Positions 18,363 to 27,324 of a stretch of 64,000 nucleotides of DNA are shown here, piece after piece (position 1 is the stretch's first letter; each line of letters starts with the position of its first letter). This DNA is from Xylanivirga thermophila. GTDB taxonomy: Bacteria > Bacillota > Clostridia > Caldicoprobacterales > Xylanivirgaceae. The notes under the pieces are model-generated. The model worked only from the letters and a program-made list of their open reading frames with translations. It ran no database searches and was not told where the DNA came from. The stretch is from the NCBI RefSeq assembly GCF_004138105.1, contig NZ_RXHQ01000003.1, positions 62,001 to 126,000 of the forward strand. Reading direction: 5' to 3'. Made by a program: the position numbers and the translations under genes.

Positions 18363-19883
18363 GTGAAATATAATATGATTTATGAAAGTACAAGGGATAA
18401 AGATAATAAGGTTTCTTCTATGGAGGCTATAAAACAGGGAATATCCCCAGAAGGCGGGCTATATGTTCCTGAATACATACCAAATATAGATGGCAAACTG
18501 CTTAAAGACATGGTAGAGATGAATTATAGGGAAAAAGCTATTAAAATACTTAGCATGTATCTTGATGATTATGACAAAGTAGATATTAATAGATGCGTAG
18601 ACAAGGCTTATAGCAAAATTAAGTTTGATTCAGAAGATATAGCGCCAATTGAGCCTGTTGGAGACAATCTATTTGCGCTGGAATTATGGCATGGCCCTAC
18701 CTGCGCATTTAAAGATATAGCTTTGCAGCTTTTACCACACCTTATGACTACTGCTGTACAAAGAACAAATGAACAAAATAAATTAGCCATATTAACGGCA
18801 ACTTCCGGAGATACTGGTACTGCTGCACTAAGTGGATTTAGTGATGTAAAAAATACTTATATAGTTGTATTTTATCCCCAGGATGGTGTAAGTGCAATCC
18901 AGAAGATGCAAATGATAACCCAGCCAGGTTTGAATACCCATGTAATAGGAATACAGGGTAATTTTGATGATGCACAGTCCGGTGTTAAATCTATATTTAC
19001 AAATAAAAAAATAAGATCTAGTATGGAGCACTTAGGATATAGATTATCTTCTGCAAATTCTATTAATTGGGGAAGATTGGTACCTCAGATAATATACTAT
19101 TTTTCATCATATTTAGATATGGTGAAACACGGATGGATAATATATGGGCAGCCAATAAACGTTGTAGTGCCGACAGGGAATTTTGGAAATATTTTAGCTG
19201 CTTATTATGCCAAAAGTATGGGTTTACCTATAAATAAGCTTATATGTGCATCAAATACCAATAATGTTTTAACCGAATTTATTAATACTGGTAGATATGA
19301 TGTGCAGCGTAAATTTCATAAAACAATATCTCCATCGATGGATATATTGATATCTAGTAATTTGGAACGTTTGCTTTTTGAGATATCAGGGAGAAATACT
19401 GAATATATACAAAGGTATATGCAGAAACTTAAAGAAGATAAAGTCTATAAGATAGACGATAATATTTTAAGCAGCATAAAAAACGTATTCTGGGCGGGAT
19501 ATGCAACAGAAGAACAAACTATCGGTTCTATAAAACAAGTATATGAAAAATATGGTTATGTAATGGATCCCCATACTGCTGTTGGATATTATGTTTATGA
19601 TGAATACAAAAAAATTACGGGAGATTCAACCAAGACAATTATAGCATGTACTGCAAGCCCGTTTAAATTTTGCAAACCAGTATTAAATGCCATTCTTGGT
19701 AGCCAAGCATTAGAACAAAATGGAAACGAATTCGATATGTTAGAAAAATTATCTCAAGTATCAGGTAGCTCTATTCCGTGTTCACTAATAAACTTGAAGG
19801 ATAAACAGATAATACATAAAGATATATGTGAAAAATATCAGATGGAGAGTAAAATATTAAGTATTTTTAAAAGGATGGGGTGA
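18363..19883 (+). CDS. thrC: threonine synthase
   Basis: PLP enzyme converting O-phosphohomoserine to threonine. Seen: YESTR and the EGGLYVPE element near the N terminus, the PLP lysine K117 in CAFKD, and a glycine-rich phosphate loop TATSGDTGTAAL. Length 506 and this N terminus place it with the long threonine synthases like that of E. coli rather than the short B. subtilis type. I use GTG 18363; ATG 18375 is an alternative. No hom or thrB adjoins it. nadE starts at its stop codon, so the two are cotranscribed. Confidence 0.93.
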   Translation: MKYNMIYESTRDKDNKVSSMEAIKQGISPEGGLYVPEYIPNIDGKLLKDMVEMNYREKAIKILSMYLDDYDKVDINRCVDKAYSKIKFDSEDIAPIEPVGDNLFALELWHGPTCAFKDIALQLLPHLMTTAVQRTNEQNKLAILTATSGDTGTAALSGFSDVKNTYIVVFYPQDGVSAIQKMQMITQPGLNTHVIGIQGNFDDAQSGVKSIFTNKKIRSSMEHLGYRLSSANSINWGRLVPQIIYYFSSYLDMVKHGWIIYGQPINVVVPTGNFGNILAAYYAKSMGLPINKLICASNTNNVLTEFINTGRYDVQRKFHKTISPSMDILISSNLERLLFEISGRNTEYIQRYMQKLKEDKVYKIDDNILSSIKNVFWAGYATEEQTIGSIKQVYEKYGYVMDPHTAVGYYVYDEYKKITGDSTKTIIACTASPFKFCKPVLNAILGSQALEQNGNEFDMLEKLSQVSGSSIPCSLINLKDKQIIHKDICEKYQMESKILSIFKRMG

Positions 19884-19888
19884 TAGAT

Positions 19889-21463
19889 TTGAAAATTGCT
19901 ATTGGACAAATAAATACAAAAGTAGGTGATATAGCTGGGAATTTGTCTATTATAAAGCATTATATTGATATAGTAAAGCAAAAAGAATGCGATTTAGTAG
20001 TATTTCCTGAATTAGCTTTAACAGGCTATACACCTAAGGATTTATTATTTCAATCTAGCTTTATAGATTGTGTTTCAAAGGCTGTTGGCGAATTAATTTC
20101 ATATACTGACGGCATTTCAGCCATAATATCAGTTCCTATATATGGAGAAAACAACTGCCTTTTAAATGCAACCTTTTTAATACAGGATAGAAGAATAATT
20201 CATACAATATATAAAGAACGATTATCAAAATATGGAGATTATTATGAAAAAAGATATTTTCATGCCTATTCAAAATCTCAACAGCATGTTATCAATTTTA
20301 TGGGTAAAAAGATAGCTATAATACCTGGACTACTAGAGGATATGGATTGTAGAGCAGATATAGTAATAAACATATCGTCATTGCCATACTATAGGGGTAA
20401 ATTTGATGAACAGGTTAATTACTATAAAAGATATACTTGTAATAAACAGTGTACTCTTATATATATAAATGGGGTAGGGGGCAATGATGAGCTTATATTT
20501 GATGGTAATTCATCTGTGTTTCAAGATGGACATATGATCATAAAAGCTGGACTATTTGAAGAAGATATTATATTTTATGATACTAGAGAAATTTATAATA
20601 ATATAGATTCGGTTGAAGAAGATATACAATGGGCATATAATTCCCTGATATTAGGACTTAGAGATTATTGCAAAAAGAATAAAATAGGGAAGATAGTATT
20701 GGGTTTGAGCGGGGGTATAGATTCTGCCGTTAATGCATGCATAGCGGCTGAAGCTATAGGTTCAAAGAATGTATTGGGTGTATCTATGCCATCTAGGTAT
20801 TCTTCCATGCATAGTAAGCAGGATGCTGAGCAACTTGCAAAAAACTTAGACATTGAATATAGAGTAATACCAATAGAAGATGTATTTATGAAATATTTGT
20901 ATATTTTCAACACAAGTGGGAAATTATCTCAAGATATAGCAGAGGAAAACATTCAGGCTCGTATACGCGGAAATATTTTAATGTTTATATCCAATAGAGA
21001 AGGCAGATTGCTAATTTCATCAGAAAATAAATCGGAAACATATGTTGGTTATTCTACATTATATGGTGATATGTGTGGGGGTTTATCAGTAATAGCTGAT
21101 ATTTTTAAGAAGGATGTATATAGAATAGCTAAATATATAAATATGGAAGAGGAGATAATACCAAATAATATATTAATAAAAGAACCATCAGCTGAGCTAA
21201 AAGAAAATCAAAAAGATAATGACGCTCTACCACCTTATGATGTATTGGATAATGTTTTATATATGTATTTGGAGAATAATGATCAAATTGATACTATAAT
21301 AAATAGTGGCATTAACAGAAATACTGTTTATAATATAATAGATATGGTATATAAAAGTGAATATAAGCGCAGGCAATCTGCTCCTGCTTTAAAAGTTTCC
21401 AAATCATCTGTTATGGCTAATAAATATATGCCTATAGCACATGAATGGAAGAATAATAACTAA
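19889..21463 (+). CDS. nadE: NAD+ synthetase with a degenerate-looking glutaminase domain
   Basis: Makes NAD+ from deamido-NAD+, ATP and ammonia. The N-terminal nitrilase-like domain (1-250) has E41 (FPELALTGY) and the lysine of YKERLSKYG, but where glutamine-dependent enzymes have ICEDxW this one reads I145-P-G-L-L-E-D-M-D-C154, so the Cys nucleophile appears replaced by L149. The synthetase domain is intact with SGGIDS at 274-279. It may therefore use free ammonia. TTG 19889 (giving MKIAIGQIN) fits the GGGGTGAT site better than GTG 19880. Linked to thrC; the STAS gene follows by 24 bases. Confidence 0.88.
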   Translation: MKIAIGQINTKVGDIAGNLSIIKHYIDIVKQKECDLVVFPELALTGYTPKDLLFQSSFIDCVSKAVGELISYTDGISAIISVPIYGENNCLLNATFLIQDRRIIHTIYKERLSKYGDYYEKRYFHAYSKSQQHVINFMGKKIAIIPGLLEDMDCRADIVINISSLPYYRGKFDEQVNYYKRYTCNKQCTLIYINGVGGNDELIFDGNSSVFQDGHMIIKAGLFEEDIIFYDTREIYNNIDSVEEDIQWAYNSLILGLRDYCKKNKIGKIVLGLSGGIDSAVNACIAAEAIGSKNVLGVSMPSRYSSMHSKQDAEQLAKNLDIEYRVIPIEDVFMKYLYIFNTSGKLSQDIAEENIQARIRGNILMFISNREGRLLISSENKSETYVGYSTLYGDMCGGLSVIADIFKKDVYRIAKYINMEEEIIPNNILIKEPSAELKENQKDNDALPPYDVLDNVLYMYLENNDQIDTIINSGINRNTVYNIIDMVYKSEYKRRQSAPALKVSKSSVMANKYMPIAHEWKNNN

Positions 21464-21487
21464 TTTATTTATATGGGGGGAATGTTC

Positions 21488-21826
21488 ATGCAGATATATC
21501 GAGAAGGCAGCACTGTATTCATTAAACCTAAAGATGAGATATCATTTTCAACAGTTATTTTGGTAAAAAATAAGATATATGATTTTTTAAATGCTGACGA
21601 TAAAGTGATTGAATTGGATCTTTCAGATGTAGAATTTATGGATAGTGCAGGACTTGGAATGCTTATTTCATTGGTGAAGATTATGAAAGCTCGAGGAGGT
21701 AAATTGGTAGTTGCCTATCCCCAGCTTGGTGTACAAAAGTTATTGGAAATGACTAAGATGGATTCAATAATGGATATAAGGAAGACCCCTGAGCAAACAA
21801 CAGGCAGTTGGAAAGATTTTGATTAA
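21488..21826 (+). CDS. STAS-domain anti-sigma-factor antagonist
   Basis: A 112-residue SpoIIAA/RsbV-like protein. The family phosphorylation site is seen in FMDSAGLGML (Ser near 58). In partner switching, the unphosphorylated form binds an anti-sigma kinase and frees the sigma factor. GGGGGG at 21475-21480 points to ATG 21488. No RsbW/SpoIIAB kinase or sigma factor gene is next to it, so the partner is unknown; a PP2C phosphatase of the matching type lies at 31 kb. Confidence 0.88.
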   Translation: MQIYREGSTVFIKPKDEISFSTVILVKNKIYDFLNADDKVIELDLSDVEFMDSAGLGMLISLVKIMKARGGKLVVAYPQLGVQKLLEMTKMDSIMDIRKTPEQTTGSWKDFD

Positions 21827-21856
21827 AGTGTTATACATTTTTGTATGACACTTTTT
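21825..21856 (+). terminator. intrinsic terminator after the STAS gene
   Basis: AAAGTGTTATAC pairs with GTATGACACTTT (one G-T wobble), followed by TTTTTG; overlaps the stop codon. Confidence 0.75.
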
Positions 21857-21906
21857 GTTATTCTTGTTATTTCTATTTTGCAAGAGAATTAAAAATAATA
21901 TATTAA

Positions 21907-21957
21907 AACAAGACGGCATTGTGGCCTTTTAATGGCTTTTAATGCCGTCTTGTTTTT
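21907..21957 (+). terminator. second hairpin with T-run before cotJ
   Basis: AACAAGACGGCATT pairs with AATGCCGTCTTGTT, then TTTTTG. It lies 50 bases after the first terminator and 66 bases before cotJA. It is either a backup terminator or a leader attenuator. Confidence 0.7.
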
Positions 21958-22022
21958 GTAACGTTTATATGCATTACGAATAATATAAATTAAAGATATT
22001 TATATATGAAAGGAGAATATGC

Positions 22023-22244
22023 ATGAATTACGATTATTCTGTTTATAATTACGGACAGTGCATACCAAGGCCGCAGCCGAGACCATATATGCCAAATGGT
22101 GAATTGGCAAGGGCATATATACCATATCAACAATATACAAGAAGTTTTTCACCAATGGAAGCTCTTAAACATGGTACTATGTTTCCAGAATTGGTGAGAC
22201 CATATAAGGATTATAGGTATGAGGGGGCTAATCATTATGTGTAG
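22023..22244 (+). CDS. cotJA: spore coat protein CotJA
   Basis: A 73-residue Pro/Tyr-rich protein (RPQPRPYMPNGELARAYIPY) typical of CotJA, made in the mother cell and needed with CotJC for the inner coat. AAGGAG precedes the ATG. First gene of cotJA-cotJB-cotJC; cotJB overlaps its end. A sigma-E promoter is expected but I could not identify one with confidence. Confidence 0.92.
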   Translation: MNYDYSVYNYGQCIPRPQPRPYMPNGELARAYIPYQQYTRSFSPMEALKHGTMFPELVRPYKDYRYEGANHYV

Positions 22245-22503
22245 GAATGATCTTCTTAATCAAATAAGGGCTATAGAATTCATGACAGTTGATTTAAATC
22301 TATATTTAAATACACATCCAGAGGATAGGCGAGCTATAAATGAATATAATAACTATACTCGTCAGCTTATGATGTTAAAAGCCGAGTATGAACGCATATA
22401 TGGCCCTTTGACGAATTTTGGATACTCTCAAAGTCAGTATCCATGGAGATGGATAAATGATCCCTGGCCATGGGAACAAGATTATTGGATGGAGGAGTGT
22501 TAA
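22237..22503 (+). CDS. cotJB: spore coat protein CotJB
   Basis: An 88-residue protein with the CotJB pattern: an N-terminal helix (IRAIEFMTVDLNLYLNTHP), the DRRAINEYN segment and a Trp/Pro-rich tail (PWRWINDPWPWE). The start ATG 22237 lies inside the last codons of cotJA and follows GAGGGGG; an in-frame ATG at 22219 would precede that site. Confidence 0.92.
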   Translation: MCRNDLLNQIRAIEFMTVDLNLYLNTHPEDRRAINEYNNYTRQLMMLKAEYERIYGPLTNFGYSQSQYPWRWINDPWPWEQDYWMEEC

Positions 22504-22504
22504 T

Positions 22505-23077
22505 ATGTGGGTGTATGAAAAAAAACTACAATATCCTGTCAGGATAAAGAATCCCAATCCTGAAATGGCAAAGTACGTAATTTCTCAGTATGGTGGTCCG
22601 GATGGTGAATTAGCTGCTTCACTGAGATACTTGTCTCAAAGATATAGTATGCCTATTCCCGAAGCAAAAGCGACATTAAATGATATAGGTACCGAAGAAT
22701 TGGCCCACTTTGAAATGGTAGGTTCTATGGTTTATCAATTAATGAAAGGCGCATCTCCAGAAGAGATAAAAGCGGCAGGTGCGGGAGCTTATTTTGCTGA
22801 TCATGATAGTGCAGTATATCCTAGTACAGGTACAGGGGTACCATTTACAGCAGCTTATATACAGTCAAAAGGTGATCCTATAGCTGATTTACATGAAGAT
22901 TTAGCTGCAGAGGAAAAGGCTAGAGCAACCTATGAAAATCTTCTAAAGCTAGCAGATGATCCAGATGTAATAGAACCTTTGAAATTTTTGAGAGAGAGAG
23001 AAATTGTCCATTTTCAGCGATTTGGAGAGGTATTAGAAAAAGTACAGGAACATATGAATAGCAAAAAATATTTTTGA
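22505..23077 (+). CDS. cotJC: manganese-catalase-like spore coat protein CotJC
   Basis: A 190-residue ferritin-fold protein of the Mn-catalase group. Metal-ligand glutamates and histidines are seen in GTEELAHFEMVG, LHEDLAAEEKAR and REREIVHFQRFGE, the usual di-manganese set. It may detoxify peroxide or act structurally in the coat. ATG 22505 follows GGAGGAG by 8 bases, immediately after the cotJB stop. Confidence 0.93.
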   Translation: MWVYEKKLQYPVRIKNPNPEMAKYVISQYGGPDGELAASLRYLSQRYSMPIPEAKATLNDIGTEELAHFEMVGSMVYQLMKGASPEEIKAAGAGAYFADHDSAVYPSTGTGVPFTAAYIQSKGDPIADLHEDLAAEEKARATYENLLKLADDPDVIEPLKFLREREIVHFQRFGEVLEKVQEHMNSKKYF

Positions 23078-23090
23078 TTAGATAAAATTT

Positions 23091-23114
23091 GGGGCTACGA
23101 ATGGTAGCCCCTTT
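23091..23114 (+). terminator. weak intrinsic terminator after cotJC
   Basis: GGGGCTAC pairs with GTAGCCCC, loop GAATG, followed by only TTT. Confidence 0.5.
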
Positions 23115-23131
23115 AATGAGGTGATTCTATC

Positions 23132-23968
23132 GTGTATGCAAGCAGATATTTACGGATATCTGATCCTTTAATGGAAGGAATTGATGTGCGAAATGTTCAA
23201 GAACGTCTTAAAGAGTTAGGATATTATAATGGAGATATAACATCAATATATGATAAAGAAACAGCAGAAGCGGTTAGAAATTTTCAATTAGCAAATGGTC
23301 TTATTGGCGATGGAATAGTTGGTCCTATTACATGGAATGCTATAGGGTTAAGTGCTGAAAGTCTTGAATATTTTGATACACAATATAATATAACTGTAGA
23401 TTTGTCAAAACGTGAGCTTATATTAAAAGAGGGGGAACAAATATTAAAAACTTATCCTGTAGCAGTCGGGAAGCCTTCTACTCCTACACCTGTGGGTAAT
23501 TGGAGAATAATACAAAAAACGGTAAACCCAGGAGGAGCTTTTGGTGCCAGATGGATGAGACTTAATATTTCATGGGGAGGTTATGGTATTCATGGAACAA
23601 ATGATCCTGAATCTATAGGTAAAGCAGTAAGCCACGGTTGTGTAAGAATGTACAACGAAGATGTGATAGAGCTTTATGATATAGTGCCTTTAGGCACTGA
23701 AGTGAATATATTGGGAAGTGTTTTTACTGGACGAATTCTTTATTTAGGTGTAGAGAATGGCTCAGACATTGCCCAGCTGCAGGAAATTTTACGCAGAATA
23801 GGATATTATAATGGTTCCATAGATGGAATATATGGTGAAGGAACAAGAAATGCTGTTATGGACTTCCAGCGAGATTATGGGTTGATAGCAGATGGTGTAG
23901 TAGGTGTTAATACCTATGATGCTTTGGAAAAGGCAAACGATACTTTACTAAACGATATGCAGCCATGA
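23132..23968 (+). CDS. L,D-transpeptidase with peptidoglycan-binding domains at both ends
   Basis: Order: PG_binding_1 domain (about 10-70), YkuD catalytic domain (about 85-205) with HGTNDPESIG and the active site SHGCVRM, then a second PG_binding_1 domain (about 210-270). YkuD enzymes make or exchange 3-3 peptide cross-links. There is no signal peptide, although the substrate is outside; this is also true of several spore-forming Firmicutes homologues that act in spore envelope formation, which fits its place right after cotJABC. The start is GTG 23132 after GAGGTGAT. Confidence 0.88.
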   Translation: MYASRYLRISDPLMEGIDVRNVQERLKELGYYNGDITSIYDKETAEAVRNFQLANGLIGDGIVGPITWNAIGLSAESLEYFDTQYNITVDLSKRELILKEGEQILKTYPVAVGKPSTPTPVGNWRIIQKTVNPGGAFGARWMRLNISWGGYGIHGTNDPESIGKAVSHGCVRMYNEDVIELYDIVPLGTEVNILGSVFTGRILYLGVENGSDIAQLQEILRRIGYYNGSIDGIYGEGTRNAVMDFQRDYGLIADGVVGVNTYDALEKANDTLLNDMQP

Positions 23969-23980
23969 ACGATAATATAT

Positions 23981-24012
23981 AGCACTTCTGTAATAATCCA
24001 GAAGTGCTTTTC
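23981..24012 (+). terminator. intrinsic terminator
   Basis: AGCACTTCTG pairs with CAGAAGTGCT, loop of 8, then TTTTC. Confidence 0.75.
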
Positions 24013-24017
24013 ACATT

Positions 24018-24047
24018 TTGGTTAATTTTATATTTGTGGTTTATAAT
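24018..24047 (+). promoter_or_regulatory. possible promoter for polX-hflX
   Basis: TTGGTT, 18-base spacer, TATAAT (24042-24047); 41 bases before polX. Confidence 0.45.
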
Positions 24048-24088
24048 ATAGATATCTAGTAGAATAATAGCAAAGGAGGGGATAGGTT

Positions 24089-25789
24089 GTGGATAAAAAA
24101 GAGGTATCCGTAGTTTTAGAGGAGATTGCTCTTTTGTTAGAAATGAAAGGAGACAATCCGTTTAAAATACGTGCTTATACAAATGCTGCCCGTAGTATAG
24201 AATTACTAGATCAAGATATAGAAGAGCTAGTTGCAAAAGGTAGGCTAGGGGAAATAAAGGGAATTGGTAAGGCGCTTCAAGAAAAGATAGAGGAATTGGT
24301 GACAACAGGTACTTTAAAGTATTATGAAGATTTGAAACAATCTTTTCCTAAAGGTTTATTTGAACTTCTCAAAATACCTGGTTTAGGACCCAAAAGGGTA
24401 AAAATAATCTATGATAATTTAGGTATAACAACTTTGGAAGAATTGGAGTATGCATGTAATGAGAATAGATTAGCAGGTTTACCTGGATTTGGATATAAGA
24501 CTCAGGAAAATATATTGAATGGTATAGAGAATTTTAAAGAATATAAGGATAAATTTTTATTTTCTGAGGCTTATAGAGAAGCTGAGATATTGATTGAATA
24601 CTTAAAGACTTGCGAATTTGTAGACTATATTGATATTGCAGGAAGCTTGAGACGTAAAAAAGAAATAATAAAGGATATAGACATATTGGTTGGCAGTGAT
24701 CATGGAGAAAAAGTGATGGACTTTTTTGTAAACTTTACTCATATAAAAGAAGTTGTAGCAAAAGGAACTACAAAAACCAGTTTAAGACTTGAAAGTGGAA
24801 TAGCCGTTGACCTAAGAGTGGTAAGTACAAAACAATATCCATATGCGCTTCATCATTTTACAGGTAGCAAGGAGCATAATACTGCTATGCGCCATTATGC
24901 AAAGCAAAAGAATATAAAGATGAATGAATATGGACTTTTTAATGTGAGCGATAATAGTTTGATATTATGTTATTCTGAAGAAGATATATTTAGTACATTA
25001 GGCATGCAATATATTCCACCTGAGATAAGAGAAAATACTGGTGAAATAGAGATAGCGTTAAAAAATCAATTACCTGACTTTGTAATTTTTGACGATATAA
25101 TTGGAATATTGCATGTGCATAGCAATTATAGTGATGGTAGATGTGCGATTTCTGAACTGGCTGAGTATGCTTATAAGCTAGGATATAAATATATAGGTAT
25201 ATCCGACCATAGCAAGTCTGCCTCTTATGCTCATGGACTTAATGAAGAGGATATAATGCAACAGCATGAAGAGATCGATAGGTTGAATAAAAAATTTAGT
25301 CATTTTAAGATATTAAAAGGAATCGAAGTAGATATACTAAAAAATGGTAGTTTAGATTATAATACTGAAGTATTAGAAAGTTTTGATTTTGTAATAGCAT
25401 CTGTACATTCAAATTTCTCTATGAATAAAGAAGAGATGACAGAAAGAATTTTAAAGGCAATGGACAACCCATATGTTACAATATTAGGACATCCTACTGG
25501 CAGACTTTTACTATCTCGTCCTGCATATGAAATAGAAATGGAAAAGGTATTTCAAAAAGCATTAGAAAATGGTGTAGCTATAGAGATAAATGCCAATCCA
25601 CATCGTCTTGATTTAGATTGGCGTTGGTGCCGAAGAGCAAAAGATTTAGGAATAAAATTTGCTATATGTCCAGATACCCATGATTTGGAAGGATTTTCTC
25701 ATATGCAGTATGGTGTAGGTATTGCTAGAAAAGGTTGGTTGGAAAAAGGAGATATTATAAATTGCTATGGAGTAGACAATTTCATTTAA
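24089..25789 (+). CDS. polX: DNA polymerase/3'-5' exonuclease PolX
   Basis: Family X repair polymerase. Order: helix-hairpin-helix region (LGEIKGIGKALQEKI, LKIPGLGPKRV) in the first 160 residues, nucleotidyltransferase core with the catalytic aspartates in KDIDILVGS and AVDLRVV, then a PHP domain from about 345 with HVHSNYSDG, ISDHS and late HPTGR and CPDTH motifs giving the exonuclease. Length 566 matches B. subtilis PolX (about 570). GTG start 24089 after AGGAGGGG. Followed by hflX 12 bases later. Confidence 0.95.
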   Translation: MDKKEVSVVLEEIALLLEMKGDNPFKIRAYTNAARSIELLDQDIEELVAKGRLGEIKGIGKALQEKIEELVTTGTLKYYEDLKQSFPKGLFELLKIPGLGPKRVKIIYDNLGITTLEELEYACNENRLAGLPGFGYKTQENILNGIENFKEYKDKFLFSEAYREAEILIEYLKTCEFVDYIDIAGSLRRKKEIIKDIDILVGSDHGEKVMDFFVNFTHIKEVVAKGTTKTSLRLESGIAVDLRVVSTKQYPYALHHFTGSKEHNTAMRHYAKQKNIKMNEYGLFNVSDNSLILCYSEEDIFSTLGMQYIPPEIRENTGEIEIALKNQLPDFVIFDDIIGILHVHSNYSDGRCAISELAEYAYKLGYKYIGISDHSKSASYAHGLNEEDIMQQHEEIDRLNKKFSHFKILKGIEVDILKNGSLDYNTEVLESFDFVIASVHSNFSMNKEEMTERILKAMDNPYVTILGHPTGRLLLSRPAYEIEMEKVFQKALENGVAIEINANPHRLDLDWRWCRRAKDLGIKFAICPDTHDLEGFSHMQYGVGIARKGWLEKGDIINCYGVDNFI

Positions 25790-25801
25790 GGGGGACAGAG
25801 T

Positions 25802-27034
25802 ATGCAGAGTGATTTAATTAAGGAGAGGGCTATTTTAGTAGGAATAGATGTTCAGGGTATGGGAGAAGCATTACTTGAAGAATTGGACCAGTTGGCAGAT
25901 ACTGCTGGAGCCGAAGTGGTTTTTAAAATGGTGCAAAACAGGAATAAGCCAGATGTAGCTACTTATATAGGAAAAGGGAAGGCAGAAGAATTATCTCAAG
26001 CGGTAAAATCTTTTGACGCCCATCTTATTATTTGTGATGATGAGTTATCTCCCACCCAAATACGCAATTTAGAGCATATAACAGGCATAAGGGTTATAGA
26101 TAGGACTTCTGTTATATTGGATATCTTTGCTCAAAGGGCCATATCTAGAGAAGGTAAATTGCAGGTAGAACTGGCACAGTTAAAATATAGGTTACCTAGA
26201 CTAACAGGGAAAGGCATAGAGCTTTCAAGACTGGGAGGGGGTATAGGAACTAGGGGACCGGGAGAAAAAAAGCTAGAAACGGATAGGAGATATATAAGAC
26301 AACGCATATATGAGATAGAGAAGGAGCTTAAAAAAGTACAAAAAAGGCGGGAACTTGCGCGGAATAAAAGAAAAAAGAATATGATTCCTGTAATTGCATT
26401 AGTGGGATATACCAATGCAGGAAAAAGCACGCTAATGAACATCTTAACAAATTCAGAAGTGTTAGTGGAAGATAAACTATTTGCTACTCTTGATCCCACT
26501 GCTCGAAAAATAGTGTTACCTAATAATCAAAACGTTGTATTAGTAGATACTGTTGGGTTTATAAATAAACTACCCCATCAATTAGTAGATGCATTTAAGG
26601 CTACGCTGGAAGAAGTGATATTCGCTGATGTGCTTTTACATATAGTGGATATGAGTTCACCTCATATGTTAGAACAGATAGAGTTAGTAAATAATGTATT
26701 AAATTCATTAGGCGCACATCAGCCAATTATAATGGTATATAATAAAATAGATAAAGTGAATAGTCTTATACCATTACCTGCTATAAAGCCGCAAGTAAGC
26801 ATATCTGCCAAGACAGGGGCAGGAATAGATTTACTTCTAAAAGAGATAGAGAATAATATATCTATTGATTATCATCATATTTGTCTATGTATACCTTATG
26901 ATGAGGCAAATGTTTTGTCTAAATTACATGATGAAGCCAAGGTAATAAATCAGGAATATAGGGCGAGTGGAATATATTTAGAGGTATATGTAGATGATAT
27001 TACATATAACCAATTGAAGGGTTTTGAAGTTTAA
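25802..27034 (+). CDS. hflX: ribosome-associated GTPase HflX
   Basis: GTPase that binds the 50S subunit and can split stalled ribosomes. Seen: N-terminal HflX domain with [11 protein letters not shown], glycine-rich linker [15 protein letters not shown], long coiled helix, G1 [10 protein letters not shown]3 DTVGF and G4 NKID. 410 residues. Probably cotranscribed with polX. Confidence 0.95.
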   Translation: MQSDLIKERAILVGIDVQGMGEALLEELDQLADTAGAEVVFKMVQNRNKPDVATYIGKGKAEELSQAVKSFDAHLIICDDELSPTQIRNLEHITGIRVIDRTSVILDIFAQRAISREGKLQVELAQLKYRLPRLTGKGIELSRLGGGIGTRGPGEKKLETDRRYIRQRIYEIEKELKKVQKRRELARNKRKKNMIPVIALVGYTNAGKSTLMNILTNSEVLVEDKLFATLDPTARKIVLPNNQNVVLVDTVGFINKLPHQLVDAFKATLEEVIFADVLLHIVDMSSPHMLEQIELVNNVLNSLGAHQPIIMVYNKIDKVNSLIPLPAIKPQVSISAKTGAGIDLLLKEIENNISIDYHHICLCIPYDEANVLSKLHDEAKVINQEYRASGIYLEVYVDDITYNQLKGFEV

Positions 27035-27100
27035 CTTATCAAAGTAGAAAATGTGGGCACACTATAAAAACAAGTTGAAATTTAAAAGGGAGGAATATAC

Positions 27101-27289
27101 ATGCGTGCTATGGTTGACCAAGATCTATGTATCAGTTGTGGATTATGTATAAGTACGTGTGATGATGTTTTTCATTGGAATGATGACGATAAAGCAGAGG
27201 CAATAGATGAAGATGTACCATCTGATTTTGAAGATGAGGTAAATGAAGCAATAGAAGGATGTCCTACAGAAGCAATAAAAGAGATTTAA
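27101..27289 (+). CDS. small [4Fe-4S] ferredoxin
   Basis: A 62-residue, very acidic electron carrier. Cluster ligands are in CISCGLC plus the C-terminal GCPTEAI; a further Cys follows in ISTC. Length and layout fit the monocluster ferredoxins of thermophilic and clostridial anaerobes. GGGAGG precedes the ATG. Its redox partner is not adjacent. Confidence 0.92.
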   Translation: MRAMVDQDLCISCGLCISTCDDVFHWNDDDKAEAIDEDVPSDFEDEVNEAIEGCPTEAIKEI

Positions 27290-27324
27290 AAAAGATACGC
27301 CAATATTGGCGTATCTTTTTTAAA
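27285..27324. terminator. 40-base perfect palindrome, bidirectional terminator
   Basis: Perfect palindrome centred on AATATT with core GATACGCC/GGCGTATC and A/T-runs on both sides. It contains the stop codons of both convergent genes, the ferredoxin and glyQS. Confidence 0.88.
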
